Assembly (NCBI RefSeq): GCF_007096885.1
Contig: NZ_VJNO01000018.1
Span: 1-64,000, forward strand
Direction of reading: 5' to 3'
Length of the DNA stretch: 64,000 nt
Source of the DNA: Streptomyces sp. 130
GTDB lineage: Bacteria; Actinomycetota; Actinomycetes; Streptomycetales; Streptomycetaceae
In this document: positions 1 to 7,254 of the stretch, piece by piece
Layout: every line of letters begins with the position of its first letter
Numbering within the stretch: the first letter of the stretch is position 1
Notes under the pieces: generated by a model
What the model saw: only the letters and a program-made list of their open reading frames with translations
Told to the model about the DNA's origin: nothing
The model's database searches: none
Made by a program: the position numbers and the translations under genes

Positions 1-1635
1 CTGGCGGCGGGGCAGGCGAACTATGCGGCGGCGAATGTGTTCCTGGACGCGCTCGCGGTGCAGCGCCGGGCGGAGGGTTTGCCGGCCACCTCACTCGCGT
101 ACGGGTTGTGGGCGGGTGCGGGGATGGGGCAGTGGCTGGGTGAGGCGGATCTGGAGCGGATGAGGCGGCAGGGGCTTCCGGCGTTGCAGCCGGATCAGGG
201 CCTGGCGTTGTTCGACGCGGGTCTGGCGTCCGGGCGGGCGGCTCTGGTCCCGCTGCCGATCGACGTCACCGCGCTGCGGGCCCGTACCGACACCATCCCC
301 GCACTCCTCCGCGACCTCGCACCCACCACCACCAAACGACGCAGCTCTGTCTCCAAGACCGACGCGACGTCTCTCCGGCTGCGGTTCGCGCAGGCCGATG
401 AGGCCGGGCAGGAAGCGCTCCTCATGGAACTCGTCCTGGAGCGGGCAGCCACGCTCCTCGGGCACAGCAGCGCCGACGCCCTCGACGCACAACGCGACTT
501 CCTGGAATCCGGATTCGACTCGCTGAGTGCGATGGAGCTCCGCAACGCACTGATGAAGGACACCGGGCTGAGGCTGCCCCCCATGGTGGTCTTCGACAGC
601 AAGAGCCCGACGGAGCTCGCCCGGCTGCTGCGTACCGAGCTCCTGGCGGCCGGCCCCCTCGCGACCGGCGACAGCGCCGGACCAGGGGCATCAGCGGGTT
701 CATCCGAGGGACTCGGCGGGACGCAGAGCGCGACCGGCACCGGTGATGCCCCGGCTGCCCCCGTCGACAGACAGCCGGAGACGCTCCGCGACATGTTCCA
801 CGCCGCCGTCGTCTCCGGCCGGGCGGACAAGGGATTCGCGCTCCTCCAGGCTGCCGCTGACGTGCGGCCGGGCTTCGGCTCGGTGGACGAGATCGACCGG
901 CTCCCCGCGGCCGTCCGTCTCGCGGACGCCTCCGAGGGCCCGCATCTCATCTGCCTCAGCACCCCCATGGCCACCGGCGGTGTCCACCAGCACGCGCGAC
1001 TGGTATCCCACTTCGGAGGCCGCCACAAGATATCCGCGCTGCCAGTCCCCGGATTCCTCGCCGGCGAGAGTCTGCCCACGTCCTCCGACGCGGCGGTTCA
1101 GGCCCTCGCCCGCAGCGTCCTGGACACGGCGGACGGGGAGCCGTTCGTACTGCTCGGCTACTCCTCCGGAGGCACCCTCGCCTACGCCACCGCCGGCCAT
1201 CTGGAGCGGGAATGCGGGGTGCGCCCGGCGGGCGTCATCCTGTTGGACACGTTCAAGGTGCACGACGGAGGCAGCGAGGGCGTGCCCCTCGACGGCCTCG
1301 CACTCGGCATGTTCGACAAGGAGGCCGTCTTCGGACGGTTCGACAGCAGCAGGCTCTCCGCGATGGGGCGTTGGGTGGAACTGGTCCCGCAGCTCCCGCT
1401 CCATCCGGTCGAGGCCCCCGTGCTCTTCGTCCAGTGCACGCAGTCCTTCGTCCCGGACGGGGACGACATGTCCCCCGACCTGGTCAGCGGCCGGGCCGAG
1501 CCCTGGGAGGCGGCCCACACCCTGCGGACTGTCCGCGCCAACCACTTCACCCTCGTCGAGGATTGCGCCGATCAGACGGCGCAGGTCATCGACGCGTGGC
1601 TGGCATCGCGGGAATCGGCGCCTGCCTCCGAGTGA
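1..1635 (+). CDS. Modular type I polyketide synthase, C-terminal end (KR end, ACP, thioesterase), partial
   Basis: This is the last module of an assembly-line PKS; the gene begins upstream of the window and is open at base 1. In frame 1 the first residues, LAAGQANYAAANVFLDALA, are the typical end of a ketoreductase domain. An acyl carrier protein follows, with GFDSLSAMELRN; its phosphopantetheine serine is codon 174 from the window start. After a Ser/Gly/Ala-rich linker comes a type I thioesterase with the nucleophile elbow GYSSGG (Ser about codon 388) and a C-terminal ANHFTLVED segment supplying the histidine. The ACP carries the finished chain and the thioesterase releases it by hydrolysis or macrolactonisation. 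The stop at 1635 marks the end of the synthase. The product cannot be named from this fragment. The ACP needs a phosphopantetheinyl transferase, and one is encoded at 5656-6321. Confidence 0.95.
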   Translation: MAAGQANYAAANVFLDALAVQRRAEGLPATSLAYGLWAGAGMGQWLGEADLERMRRQGLPALQPDQGLALFDAGLASGRAALVPLPIDVTALRARTDTIPALLRDLAPTTTKRRSSVSKTDATSLRLRFAQADEAGQEALLMELVLERAATLLGHSSADALDAQRDFLESGFDSLSAMELRNALMKDTGLRLPPMVVFDSKSPTELARLLRTELLAAGPLATGDSAGPGASAGSSEGLGGTQSATGTGDAPAAPVDRQPETLRDMFHAAVVSGRADKGFALLQAAADVRPGFGSVDEIDRLPAAVRLADASEGPHLICLSTPMATGGVHQHARLVSHFGGRHKISALPVPGFLAGESLPTSSDAAVQALARSVLDTADGEPFVLLGYSSGGTLAYATAGHLERECGVRPAGVILLDTFKVHDGGSEGVPLDGLALGMFDKEAVFGRFDSSRLSAMGRWVELVPQLPLHPVEAPVLFVQCTQSFVPDGDDMSPDLVSGRAEPWEAAHTLRTVRANHFTLVEDCADQTAQVIDAWLASRESAPASE

Positions 1636-1708
1636 CTGACCGGGTGCGGCCGTATCCAGACGGTCCGGACCGAATCGAAGCGATCGAAGCGAAGCGAGGC
1701 GAATTGAC

Positions 1709-2641
1709 GTGACCGTGGCACCCAGCGCCAAGGGAACCCTGCCGTTCGGCGAATACGAGACCTGGTACCGGGTGACGGGCGACCTCCGCTCCGACCGGCC
1801 CACGCTCGTCGTCGTGCACGGAGGTCCGGGATCCACCCACGACTATCTGCAGAACCTCTCCGACCTGGCCGAGGACGGCTGGTCCGTCGTGCACTACGAC
1901 CAGATCGGAAACGGCGGATCGACGCATCTGCCCGACCGGGGAGCGGACTTCTGGACGGTGGACCTGTTCGCCGCCGAACTCGACAACCTGCTCACAGGTC
2001 TCGGCATCGCCGACAACTACGTACTGTTCGGGCAGTCTTGGGGCGGCATGCTCATCACGCACCACGCCGCCGCACGCCCCACCGGTCTGCGCGGGCTCGT
2101 CATCGCCAACTCGCCCGCCTCCTATCCGCTCTGGCTCCAGGAGGCCAAGGTCCTCCGGGACCAGTTGCCGCCCGGTGTCAACGAAACGCTGCTCCGGCAC
2201 GAGGCCGCCGGCACCACCGAGACGGACGAATACCACATGGCCATGCGCACGTTCTACGAGCGACACGTGTGCCGGCTCAAGCCGTGGCCCCGCGACTATC
2301 TGGCCTCGTTCTACGAGGTGTACAACGACCCCACCGTGTACTACGCGATGAACGGCCCCAGCGAGTTCCACGTGAACGGGACGCTGCGCGACTGGTCGGT
2401 CATCGACCTCTGCCCCGAAGTCGCCGTGCCCACGCTCCTGATATCCGGCCGCCACGACGAAGCCACCCCCGCGACCGTCCAGCCGTTCCAGGACCTCATT
2501 CCGGGAGCGCGCTGGGAGGTGTTCGAGGAGTCCAGCCACCTTCCGCACCTCGAGGAGCCGGAACACTTCCGTCAGGTCATGCGGACGTTCCTCGACGAGG
2601 TGGACCCGCCGGTGCGACAGCCGGGCACCGACGAAGCGTAG
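1709..2641 (+). CDS. Alpha/beta hydrolase, proline iminopeptidase-like (peptidase family S33)
   Basis: A cytosolic-looking 310-residue alpha/beta hydrolase. HGGPG (residues 37-41) is the oxyanion-hole motif typical of S33 proline iminopeptidases, GQSWGG (Ser110) is the nucleophile elbow, Asp near 250 lies in SGRHDEATP, and His near 277 lies in SSHLPHLEE. The length fits the family. Translation probably starts at GTG 1709, about 10 bases after a purine-rich GCGAGGCG. It lies 73 bases behind the PKS on the same strand and is likely co-transcribed. S33 enzymes remove N-terminal proline, but family members in biosynthetic clusters may act on amides or esters of the product, so the substrate here is unknown. 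Confidence 0.85.
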   Translation: MTVAPSAKGTLPFGEYETWYRVTGDLRSDRPTLVVVHGGPGSTHDYLQNLSDLAEDGWSVVHYDQIGNGGSTHLPDRGADFWTVDLFAAELDNLLTGLGIADNYVLFGQSWGGMLITHHAAARPTGLRGLVIANSPASYPLWLQEAKVLRDQLPPGVNETLLRHEAAGTTETDEYHMAMRTFYERHVCRLKPWPRDYLASFYEVYNDPTVYYAMNGPSEFHVNGTLRDWSVIDLCPEVAVPTLLISGRHDEATPATVQPFQDLIPGARWEVFEESSHLPHLEEPEHFRQVMRTFLDEVDPPVRQPGTDEA

Positions 2642-2754
2642 GTCCTGGATGCGCCTCCGGAGGGCGATGGCATCTGGGAGGCTGGTGGGCAGGTAGTGGC
2701 GAGGAGCGTCCGGAGTGGGTTGGTGAGGTCCGGGCGGCCTGCTGCGACAGGGTT

Positions 2755-2776
2755 GTCCCGGACACGGGTCCGGGAC
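2755..2776 (+). promoter_or_regulatory. Hairpin in the leader of the cold-shock gene
   Basis: GTCCCGGAC (2755-2763), a four-base loop ACGG and GTCCGGGAC (2768-2776) form a perfect 9-bp stem 19 bases before the start codon at 2796. No T-run follows. It could end transcription from the hydrolase gene or be a structured 5' leader of the cold-shock mRNA. Confidence 0.5.
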
Positions 2777-2795
2777 TCGTTGAGAGGTTTCTGCG

Positions 2796-3239
2796 ATGGT
2801 CATTGGTCGTGTGGTGCGTTTCGACAGCGCGAAGGGTTACGGGTTCATCACCCCTGACCATGGAGGTGAGGACGTCTTCCTGCATGTGAACGACCTCCGC
2901 ATGGCAGAGGAGACGCTCCGGCCCGGCCTGATGGTCGAGTTCGAGATCGAGCAGGGTGACCGGGGTCTGAAGGCGTCGTCCGTGCGGCTGGCCCCCGGCA
3001 GTGGCGTCGCTGCCCCGCCGGTGGCGCAGGCCGTCTTCACGCAGCGCTCCGAGCCGTTGACCAGGCAGGCCACGGACGGCGACGACGTGTTGTGTGACGT
3101 GCTCAACGCGGAGGAGTACGTACGGGAGGTCACGGAGACGCTGCTGAAATCGGCCCCCGAGCTCACCGCGGCACACATCCTCCAAGTGCGCCAGGGAATG
3201 CTGCAGTTGGCCAGGGCCCACGGCTGGATCGAGAGCTGA
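2796..3239 (+). CDS. Cold-shock domain protein with C-terminal extension
   Basis: Residues 1-66 are a cold-shock (OB-fold) domain with both nucleic-acid-binding motifs: KGYGFI (RNP1, residues 13-18) and DVFLHV (RNP2, residues 26-31). Such proteins bind single-stranded RNA or DNA and act as RNA chaperones. At 147 residues it is about twice the size of a simple Csp. The extra C-terminal 80 residues are predicted helical with no motif I recognise, a layout seen in some actinobacterial Csp proteins. The ATG at 2796 follows GAGAGG (2782-2787). A hairpin lies in the leader and a strong terminator follows the stop, so the gene is probably monocistronic. Confidence 0.9.
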   Translation: MVIGRVVRFDSAKGYGFITPDHGGEDVFLHVNDLRMAEETLRPGLMVEFEIEQGDRGLKASSVRLAPGSGVAAPPVAQAVFTQRSEPLTRQATDGDDVLCDVLNAEEYVREVTETLLKSAPELTAAHILQVRQGMLQLARAHGWIES

Positions 3240-3252
3240 ACGGTTGGCCAAC

Positions 3253-3287
3253 CCCGTGGGCCCGGACCTCGGTGCCGGGCCCACGGG
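3253..3287 (+). terminator. Terminator hairpin after the cold-shock gene
   Basis: CCCGTGGGCCCGG (3253-3265) pairs perfectly with CCGGGCCCACGGG (3275-3287) around a 9-base loop, 13 bases after the stop. It lacks a T-tract, as is usual in Streptomyces. Confidence 0.8.
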
Positions 3288-3621
3288 CCCCCGGGCCGTC
3301 GATCGGATGACCGGGGACGCCGCCTCCGGCACGCCGGCCCTGCCCAGGCGCCGCCAGGACGTGACCGCCGCCATGGGTGAGCACCACGCGGGCCGGAGCT
3401 CACCGATTCACATGGTTGCGCCGCGGTTCCGGCACCGGCCCGGCGTGATGGGCGCGGTCGGGTAGAATTCGCGGTGGAGCACCGGTCGTCTTCCGCGACG
3501 ACAGCGTCCGTGCGCCGACGCTGACCATGCGCCGGTGCTCACCAGGACAGGCGCGGTCTCCGCCCCCGGTGAACTCCGACCGGCCGGGTCCTCCCGCAGT
3601 CTCCGCCTCCGCCTCCGGCGC

Positions 3622-3665
3622 CTTACACGTACGTCTTACACGTCCGTCTGCATGCCGGGTAGGCT
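3622..3665 (+). promoter_or_regulatory. Tandem 13-bp repeat and leaderless-type promoter of the TetR gene
   Basis: CTTACACGTACGT (3622-3634) is followed directly by CTTACACGTCCGT (3635-3647), a tandem repeat with one mismatch. A possible -35 TTACAC (3636-3641) in the second copy is 18 bases from -10 TAGGCT (3660-3665). The ATG at 3673 is 7 bases after the -10, so transcription would begin at about the start codon. The repeat is a candidate operator for the adjacent TetR protein. The rest of the 430-base gap before it holds the Csp terminator and no gene I can support. Confidence 0.5.
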
Positions 3666-3672
3666 TTCTGTC

Positions 3673-4299
3673 ATGGGACATCGTGAGGATCTGCTCGAAG
3701 GTGCCAAACGCTGCCTGTTGGAGAAGGGATACGCCCGGACGACGGCACGTGACATCGTGGCCGCCTCCGGGACCAACCTCGCCTCCATCGGCTACCACTA
3801 CGGCTCCAAGGAGGCCCTGCTCAACCTCGCCTTCATCAAGGTGACGGAGGACTGGGGCGACCTGCTGACCAATCAGTCCGAGAGTGACCTCGGCGGCGAG
3901 GACGGCGCCCAGGCCCCGCTCGACCAGTTCCTCAAGACCTGGGAACGAGTGATCGGCAGCTACGAGCGGACCCGGTCGGTATGGCAGCTCCAGATGGAGG
4001 TCATCTCCAGGATCGACACCGACCCCGAACTGCAGAAGGCTCTGGTCGGCCCGCAGCGCGAGGGCCGGAACGGCCTCGCGGAGAACATGCTGGGCATCGA
4101 TCCCGAGAAGGAACCCGAGAGGGCGCGGGTGGCCGGGCTGTTCTGTCAGGCACTGCTCGCAGGGGTCATGGTCCAGTGGATGATGGACCGCGCCTCGGCG
4201 CCGTCGGCGCAGGATCTGACGGAAGGGCTGAAAGCGGTTCTCGCGGGGCGGGAGGGCTCCACGGGCCCGAATGACGGGTCGGGGCGGGACTGCTCGTAG
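3673..4299 (+). CDS. TetR/AcrR-family transcriptional regulator
   Basis: A 208-residue one-component DNA-binding regulator. The N-terminal helix-turn-helix is clear: a helix with LLEGAKRCLLEKGYARTT, then ARDIVAASGTNLASIGYHYG, then SKEALLNLAF, the standard TetR pattern. The C-terminal part is a helical ligand-binding domain containing LFCQALLAGVMVQWMMD. I chose ATG 3673 because upstream in-frame codons lie in non-coding sequence and because a -10 hexamer ends 8 bases before it. The gene converges on the LuxR gene at 4334. Its ligand and targets are unknown. Autoregulation through the tandem repeat overlapping its promoter is inferred. Confidence 0.88.
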   Translation: MGHREDLLEGAKRCLLEKGYARTTARDIVAASGTNLASIGYHYGSKEALLNLAFIKVTEDWGDLLTNQSESDLGGEDGAQAPLDQFLKTWERVIGSYERTRSVWQLQMEVISRIDTDPELQKALVGPQREGRNGLAENMLGIDPEKEPERARVAGLFCQALLAGVMVQWMMDRASAPSAQDLTEGLKAVLAGREGSTGPNDGSGRDCS

Positions 4300-4333
4300 C
4301 GGGCGGGACCGCTCGCAGCGAGCGTCCTGTTCG

Positions 4334-5233
4334 CTACGCGGGTGGGTTACCGGGAGTCTCTGCGGAGGGCATCGGACCGTCCGCGTCCCGGGGGTTCTCC
4401 GACGAGGCGGAATCGCTCCCCGCCCGGGGCACTTCGACAGGTTCGTCGACCAGCCCCGCCCGGGTCAGAACGACCCCGGCCTGGAAACGGCTGATGGCGC
4501 CCTGTTCATCCATGATCTGAGCAATATGCCTACGGCAAGTGCGGACCGATATGCCGAGCCGGCGGGCCACCATTTCATCCTTATGACCCATTGCCATAAG
4601 GTGAACAATCGATTTCTTGAGCGCATCGATCGTGTGGGTGGTGTCCTTCGTGTCTGGAATGAGCGGGCATGCGGTGTTCCACAGGTTTTCAAAAGCGGCG
4701 CAGGCGAACGCCACCATTGCCGGGTCCCGCACCGCGACCGTCCCCGTCGTGTCGTCGTCCCCGGAGAAGTCCGGGGAGTGGGGCAGGACGAGCGTTTCGC
4801 GGTCGAAGGCGACGAGCGGATCGATCAGCTCGGCGCTGGTCCTGATCTCGGCCCCGTGCTGGGTCAGCTCTCGCACCAGTGCCCGGGTGACCAGGTCGCC
4901 CCTTATGGCGTGCTGGTAGATGAGCCGTGCCCGCACCCCGCGGGCCAGCAGGTCCAGGGTGATGGTCCGGGCGGCTGGGAACGACCGGCAGGGGCGGGCG
5001 CCGCTGGGCAGGACCAGGAGGAACTCGCGCCGGCAGCGGGCGCTCATCTCGCTGACCAGTGTGTGCAAGGCCGTGACGCCCGAGGAGCCGGCTGCCGTCG
5101 AGGCTGGGGCCGCCGAGCCGTGCGTACACCCGTCGAGGCCGAACGGCGACTCGCCGCCGTCGGTACGTGGCGCGCCGCCACCGTCCATCGGTGCGCGCTT
5201 CCCGACGGAGTGGGACCCTCTGGCTGCCGGCAT
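4334..5233 (-). CDS. LuxR-type helix-turn-helix transcriptional regulator
   Basis: A 299-residue protein whose C-terminal third carries a LuxR-type helix-turn-helix: MVARRLGISVRTCRRHIAQI followed by a helix with GAISRFQAGVVLTRAGL. The N-terminal part resembles the sensor region of actinobacterial TrmB/LuxR hybrids, with two alpha/beta segments (LLARGVRARLIYQHAIR and RELTQHGAEIRTSAEL). The open frame extends upstream, but ATG 5233 is preceded by AAGGGGGAG seven bases away and is the best start. The C-terminal 35 residues after the HTH are acidic and probably disordered. It lies in a polyketide cluster and may control it; the effector is unknown. Confidence 0.8.
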   Translation of the reverse strand: MPAARGSHSVGKRAPMDGGGAPRTDGGESPFGLDGCTHGSAAPASTAAGSSGVTALHTLVSEMSARCRREFLLVLPSGARPCRSFPAARTITLDLLARGVRARLIYQHAIRGDLVTRALVRELTQHGAEIRTSAELIDPLVAFDRETLVLPHSPDFSGDDDTTGTVAVRDPAMVAFACAAFENLWNTACPLIPDTKDTTHTIDALKKSIVHLMAMGHKDEMVARRLGISVRTCRRHIAQIMDEQGAISRFQAGVVLTRAGLVDEPVEVPRAGSDSASSENPRDADGPMPSAETPGNPPA

Positions 5234-5655
5234 TCGCTGCTCCCCCTTGCGCCCGCAGGTCGTTTCAGGCGTCAACTCTAAGATATCCAAAGATGGAGCA
5301 TAAATTCGCTCATGAGTGATCTGAGAGTGGAGCCGTGCGGGAGAGGGAATCGGCAAGCTTCGAAATGGCGTCGGAAATGAACACAGGGATACCGGCGGAG
5401 GTGGTTTCCGGTGTTGTCGGTCCGGAAAAGCCGCCTCGGCCGGGATTCGCGGTCGGCAAATCTGATTCTGCTTGCCCGGTCATGGATCGTAGTCGAAGGG
5501 ATTGGTCACCGAGTTTCATTTACTGAATTAATGCACGTCATTTACTTCACCTTTACTTGGGTTGCGTTGTGGCGCACTTTGGGTGTTTCCTCCGGAAACG
5601 GGCAGGGGAGTGCCTCGGCGGTTGCTCGGGGCGGACGGCTGCCGGCCGGGCCGCC
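5234..5655. other. AT-richer intergenic region upstream of the LuxR gene
   Basis: No gene I can support. It separates the LuxR start (5233) from the PPTase stop (5656). It is less GC-rich than its flanks, especially 5280-5320 and 5460-5570. It contains the small palindromes GATATC (5282-5287) and CTCATGAG (5309-5316) in the likely minus-strand promoter of the LuxR gene. Confidence 0.5.
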
Positions 5656-6321
5656 TCAGCCCGGCAGGACGACCGCGGTGAGGACGAAGCCGCGCCCCGC
5701 GGTCCAGCGCCCCGAGAACGTTCCGTGACGGCGTCCGGCGACTACCGGCCCGGGTGTCAGGAGCCGCGCGGAGAACGTGCCCGCCCCGAGGTCGAACTGG
5801 AGCTCCGCCTCTGTGAAGTCGAGCTCGCGACGGGTCAGCGGATACCAGGTCTTGAACACCGACTCCTTGGCGCTGAACAGCAGCCGGTCCCAGTGCACGT
5901 CGGGGCGTTGACGTGCGAGTGTGGCGATGGCGGCCCTCTCGCGCGGCAGGGCGACGACCTCCAGGACGCCTTCGGGCAGGGGCTCGTTCGGCTCCGCGTC
6001 GATGCCCAGGGACGCGGCGACCTCAAAGCGGGCGACCGCCGCCGCACGGAAGCCGGTGCAGTGGGTCATGCTGCCGGTCACACCGGCCGGCCACTCGACG
6101 GCGCCCCGCTGCCCCGGTACCAGGGGTACCGGAGGCAGGCCGAGCCTGCCCAGCGCGCGGCGTGCGCACAGCCGGACGGTGGTGAACTCGGCGCGGCGGC
6201 GCGGCACCGACTGGGCGATCTTGGCCTCCTCCGCCGGGAAGAGCCCATGGCCGTCCAGGGTCGACAGGTCACCGAACACGCTCACGGCGGCCACCTCCGG
6301 AGGCAGCACGGAGTCGATCAT
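5656..6321 (-). CDS. 4'-phosphopantetheinyl transferase (Sfp/EntD type)
   Basis: Transfers phosphopantetheine from CoA to the serine of acyl or peptidyl carrier proteins, as needed by the PKS at the start of the window. The 221-residue protein has the family signatures: GSMTHCTGFRAAAVA (residues 83-97), GIDAE (106-110, magnesium-binding acidic residues) and FSAKESVFK (149-157, catalytic Lys-Glu-Ser). The size matches EntD/PptT-like enzymes. Its ATG overlaps the stop of the upstream metallophosphoesterase by four bases (ATGA), so the two are translationally coupled. The long open frame upstream in this frame lies over the phosphoesterase gene and is a shadow. Confidence 0.93.
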   Translation of the reverse strand: MIDSVLPPEVAAVSVFGDLSTLDGHGLFPAEEAKIAQSVPRRRAEFTTVRLCARRALGRLGLPPVPLVPGQRGAVEWPAGVTGSMTHCTGFRAAAVARFEVAASLGIDAEPNEPLPEGVLEVVALPRERAAIATLARQRPDVHWDRLLFSAKESVFKTWYPLTRRELDFTEAELQFDLGAGTFSARLLTPGPVVAGRRHGTFSGRWTAGRGFVLTAVVLPG

Positions 6322-7166
6322 GCCGGACGCTCCGACGCGGGGTCCGGCAGGATCTGACGCAGCGGCGCCCGGGGCGGCCGGGAGCGCCACTCCCGCGGGT
6401 ACCCGATCGACACCTCTTCGAAGCGGACGCTGTCGTGCCAGGTGACCCGGGGGATGTGGAGGTGGCCGTAGACGACGACGGCCGCCCGGAAGCGGAGATG
6501 CCAGTCGGCCGTCAGCTGTGTGCCGCACCACTGGGCGAACTCGGGATACCTGAGGATGCGCGTGGGGTCCCGCACCAGCGGATAGTGGTTGACCAGGACG
6601 GTGCGGTGCGCCGGATCGATGGCCGAGAGCCGCTCCTCGGTGAAGGCGACCCGGGCGCGGCACCAGGCATCGCGCGACGGGTACGGGTCGGGGTGGAGCA
6701 GGTACTCGTCCGTGCACACCACCCCCGACTGATGGGCCACCCGCAAGGACTCCTCCTTCGTACGGGTCCCGGGAGCGCGGAAGGAGTAGTCGTACAGCAC
6801 GAACAACGGGGCGACGGTGACGGGTCCCTCGTCGCCCTGCCAGACCGGATACGGATCCTCCGGCGTCGACACGCCCAGCTCCCGGCAGAGTGCGACCAGG
6901 GATTCGTAGCGGGCCACGCCGCGCAGAGTGACAGGGTCGGCGGGATGGGTCCAGAGTTCGTGGTTGCCGGGGGCCCAGACGACCCGGCGGAACCGCCCCG
7001 AGAGCAGCTTCAGCGCCCACGCGATGTCCTCGAACTTCTCGCCGACGTCCCCGGCGATGAGCAGCCAGTCCTCGTCGGACTCCGGCCTGACCGACTCGGT
7101 GATGCGCCGGTTCTCCGCATGGCTGACGTGCTGGTCGCTGAGCGCGAACAGCTTTCCGTGAGGCAC
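6318..7166 (-). CDS. Metallophosphoesterase, likely phosphopantetheinyl hydrolase (PptH-like)
   Basis: A 282-residue calcineurin-like phosphoesterase with the whole dinuclear metal site: SDQH (Asp11, His13), GDVGE (Asp40), GNHE (67-70), VNHYPL, and the C-terminal GHLH. Directly downstream and overlapping by four bases is a phosphopantetheinyl transferase. In Mycobacterium tuberculosis the same arrangement occurs: PptT sits next to Rv2795c (PptH), a metallophosphoesterase that removes phosphopantetheine from carrier proteins. I infer the same opposing role here from gene order and fold; the substrate is not proven. Translation starts at GTG 7166, nine bases after GGAAGGA. It is the first gene of a two-gene operon. 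Confidence 0.85.
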   Translation of the reverse strand: MPHGKLFALSDQHVSHAENRRITESVRPESDEDWLLIAGDVGEKFEDIAWALKLLSGRFRRVVWAPGNHELWTHPADPVTLRGVARYESLVALCRELGVSTPEDPYPVWQGDEGPVTVAPLFVLYDYSFRAPGTRTKEESLRVAHQSGVVCTDEYLLHPDPYPSRDAWCRARVAFTEERLSAIDPAHRTVLVNHYPLVRDPTRILRYPEFAQWCGTQLTADWHLRFRAAVVVYGHLHIPRVTWHDSVRFEEVSIGYPREWRSRPPRAPLRQILPDPASERPA

Positions 7167-7202
7167 GGAGGTCAGTCCTTCCCTAGGAGCGAACGTGTGT
7201 GA

Positions 7203-7239
7203 CCGGACCTGCCCGGCCGCTCGGGCCGGGCAGGTCCGG
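7203..7239. terminator. Terminator hairpin after the LAL regulator gene
   Basis: CCGGACCTGCCCGGCC (7203-7218) pairs perfectly with GGCCGGGCAGGTCCGG (7224-7239) around a 5-base loop. The 16-bp stem sits after the LAL stop (7255, minus strand) and before the phosphoesterase start (7166), so it isolates the two units. Confidence 0.85.
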
Positions 7240-7254
7240 CAGGACCGTTCGGCC

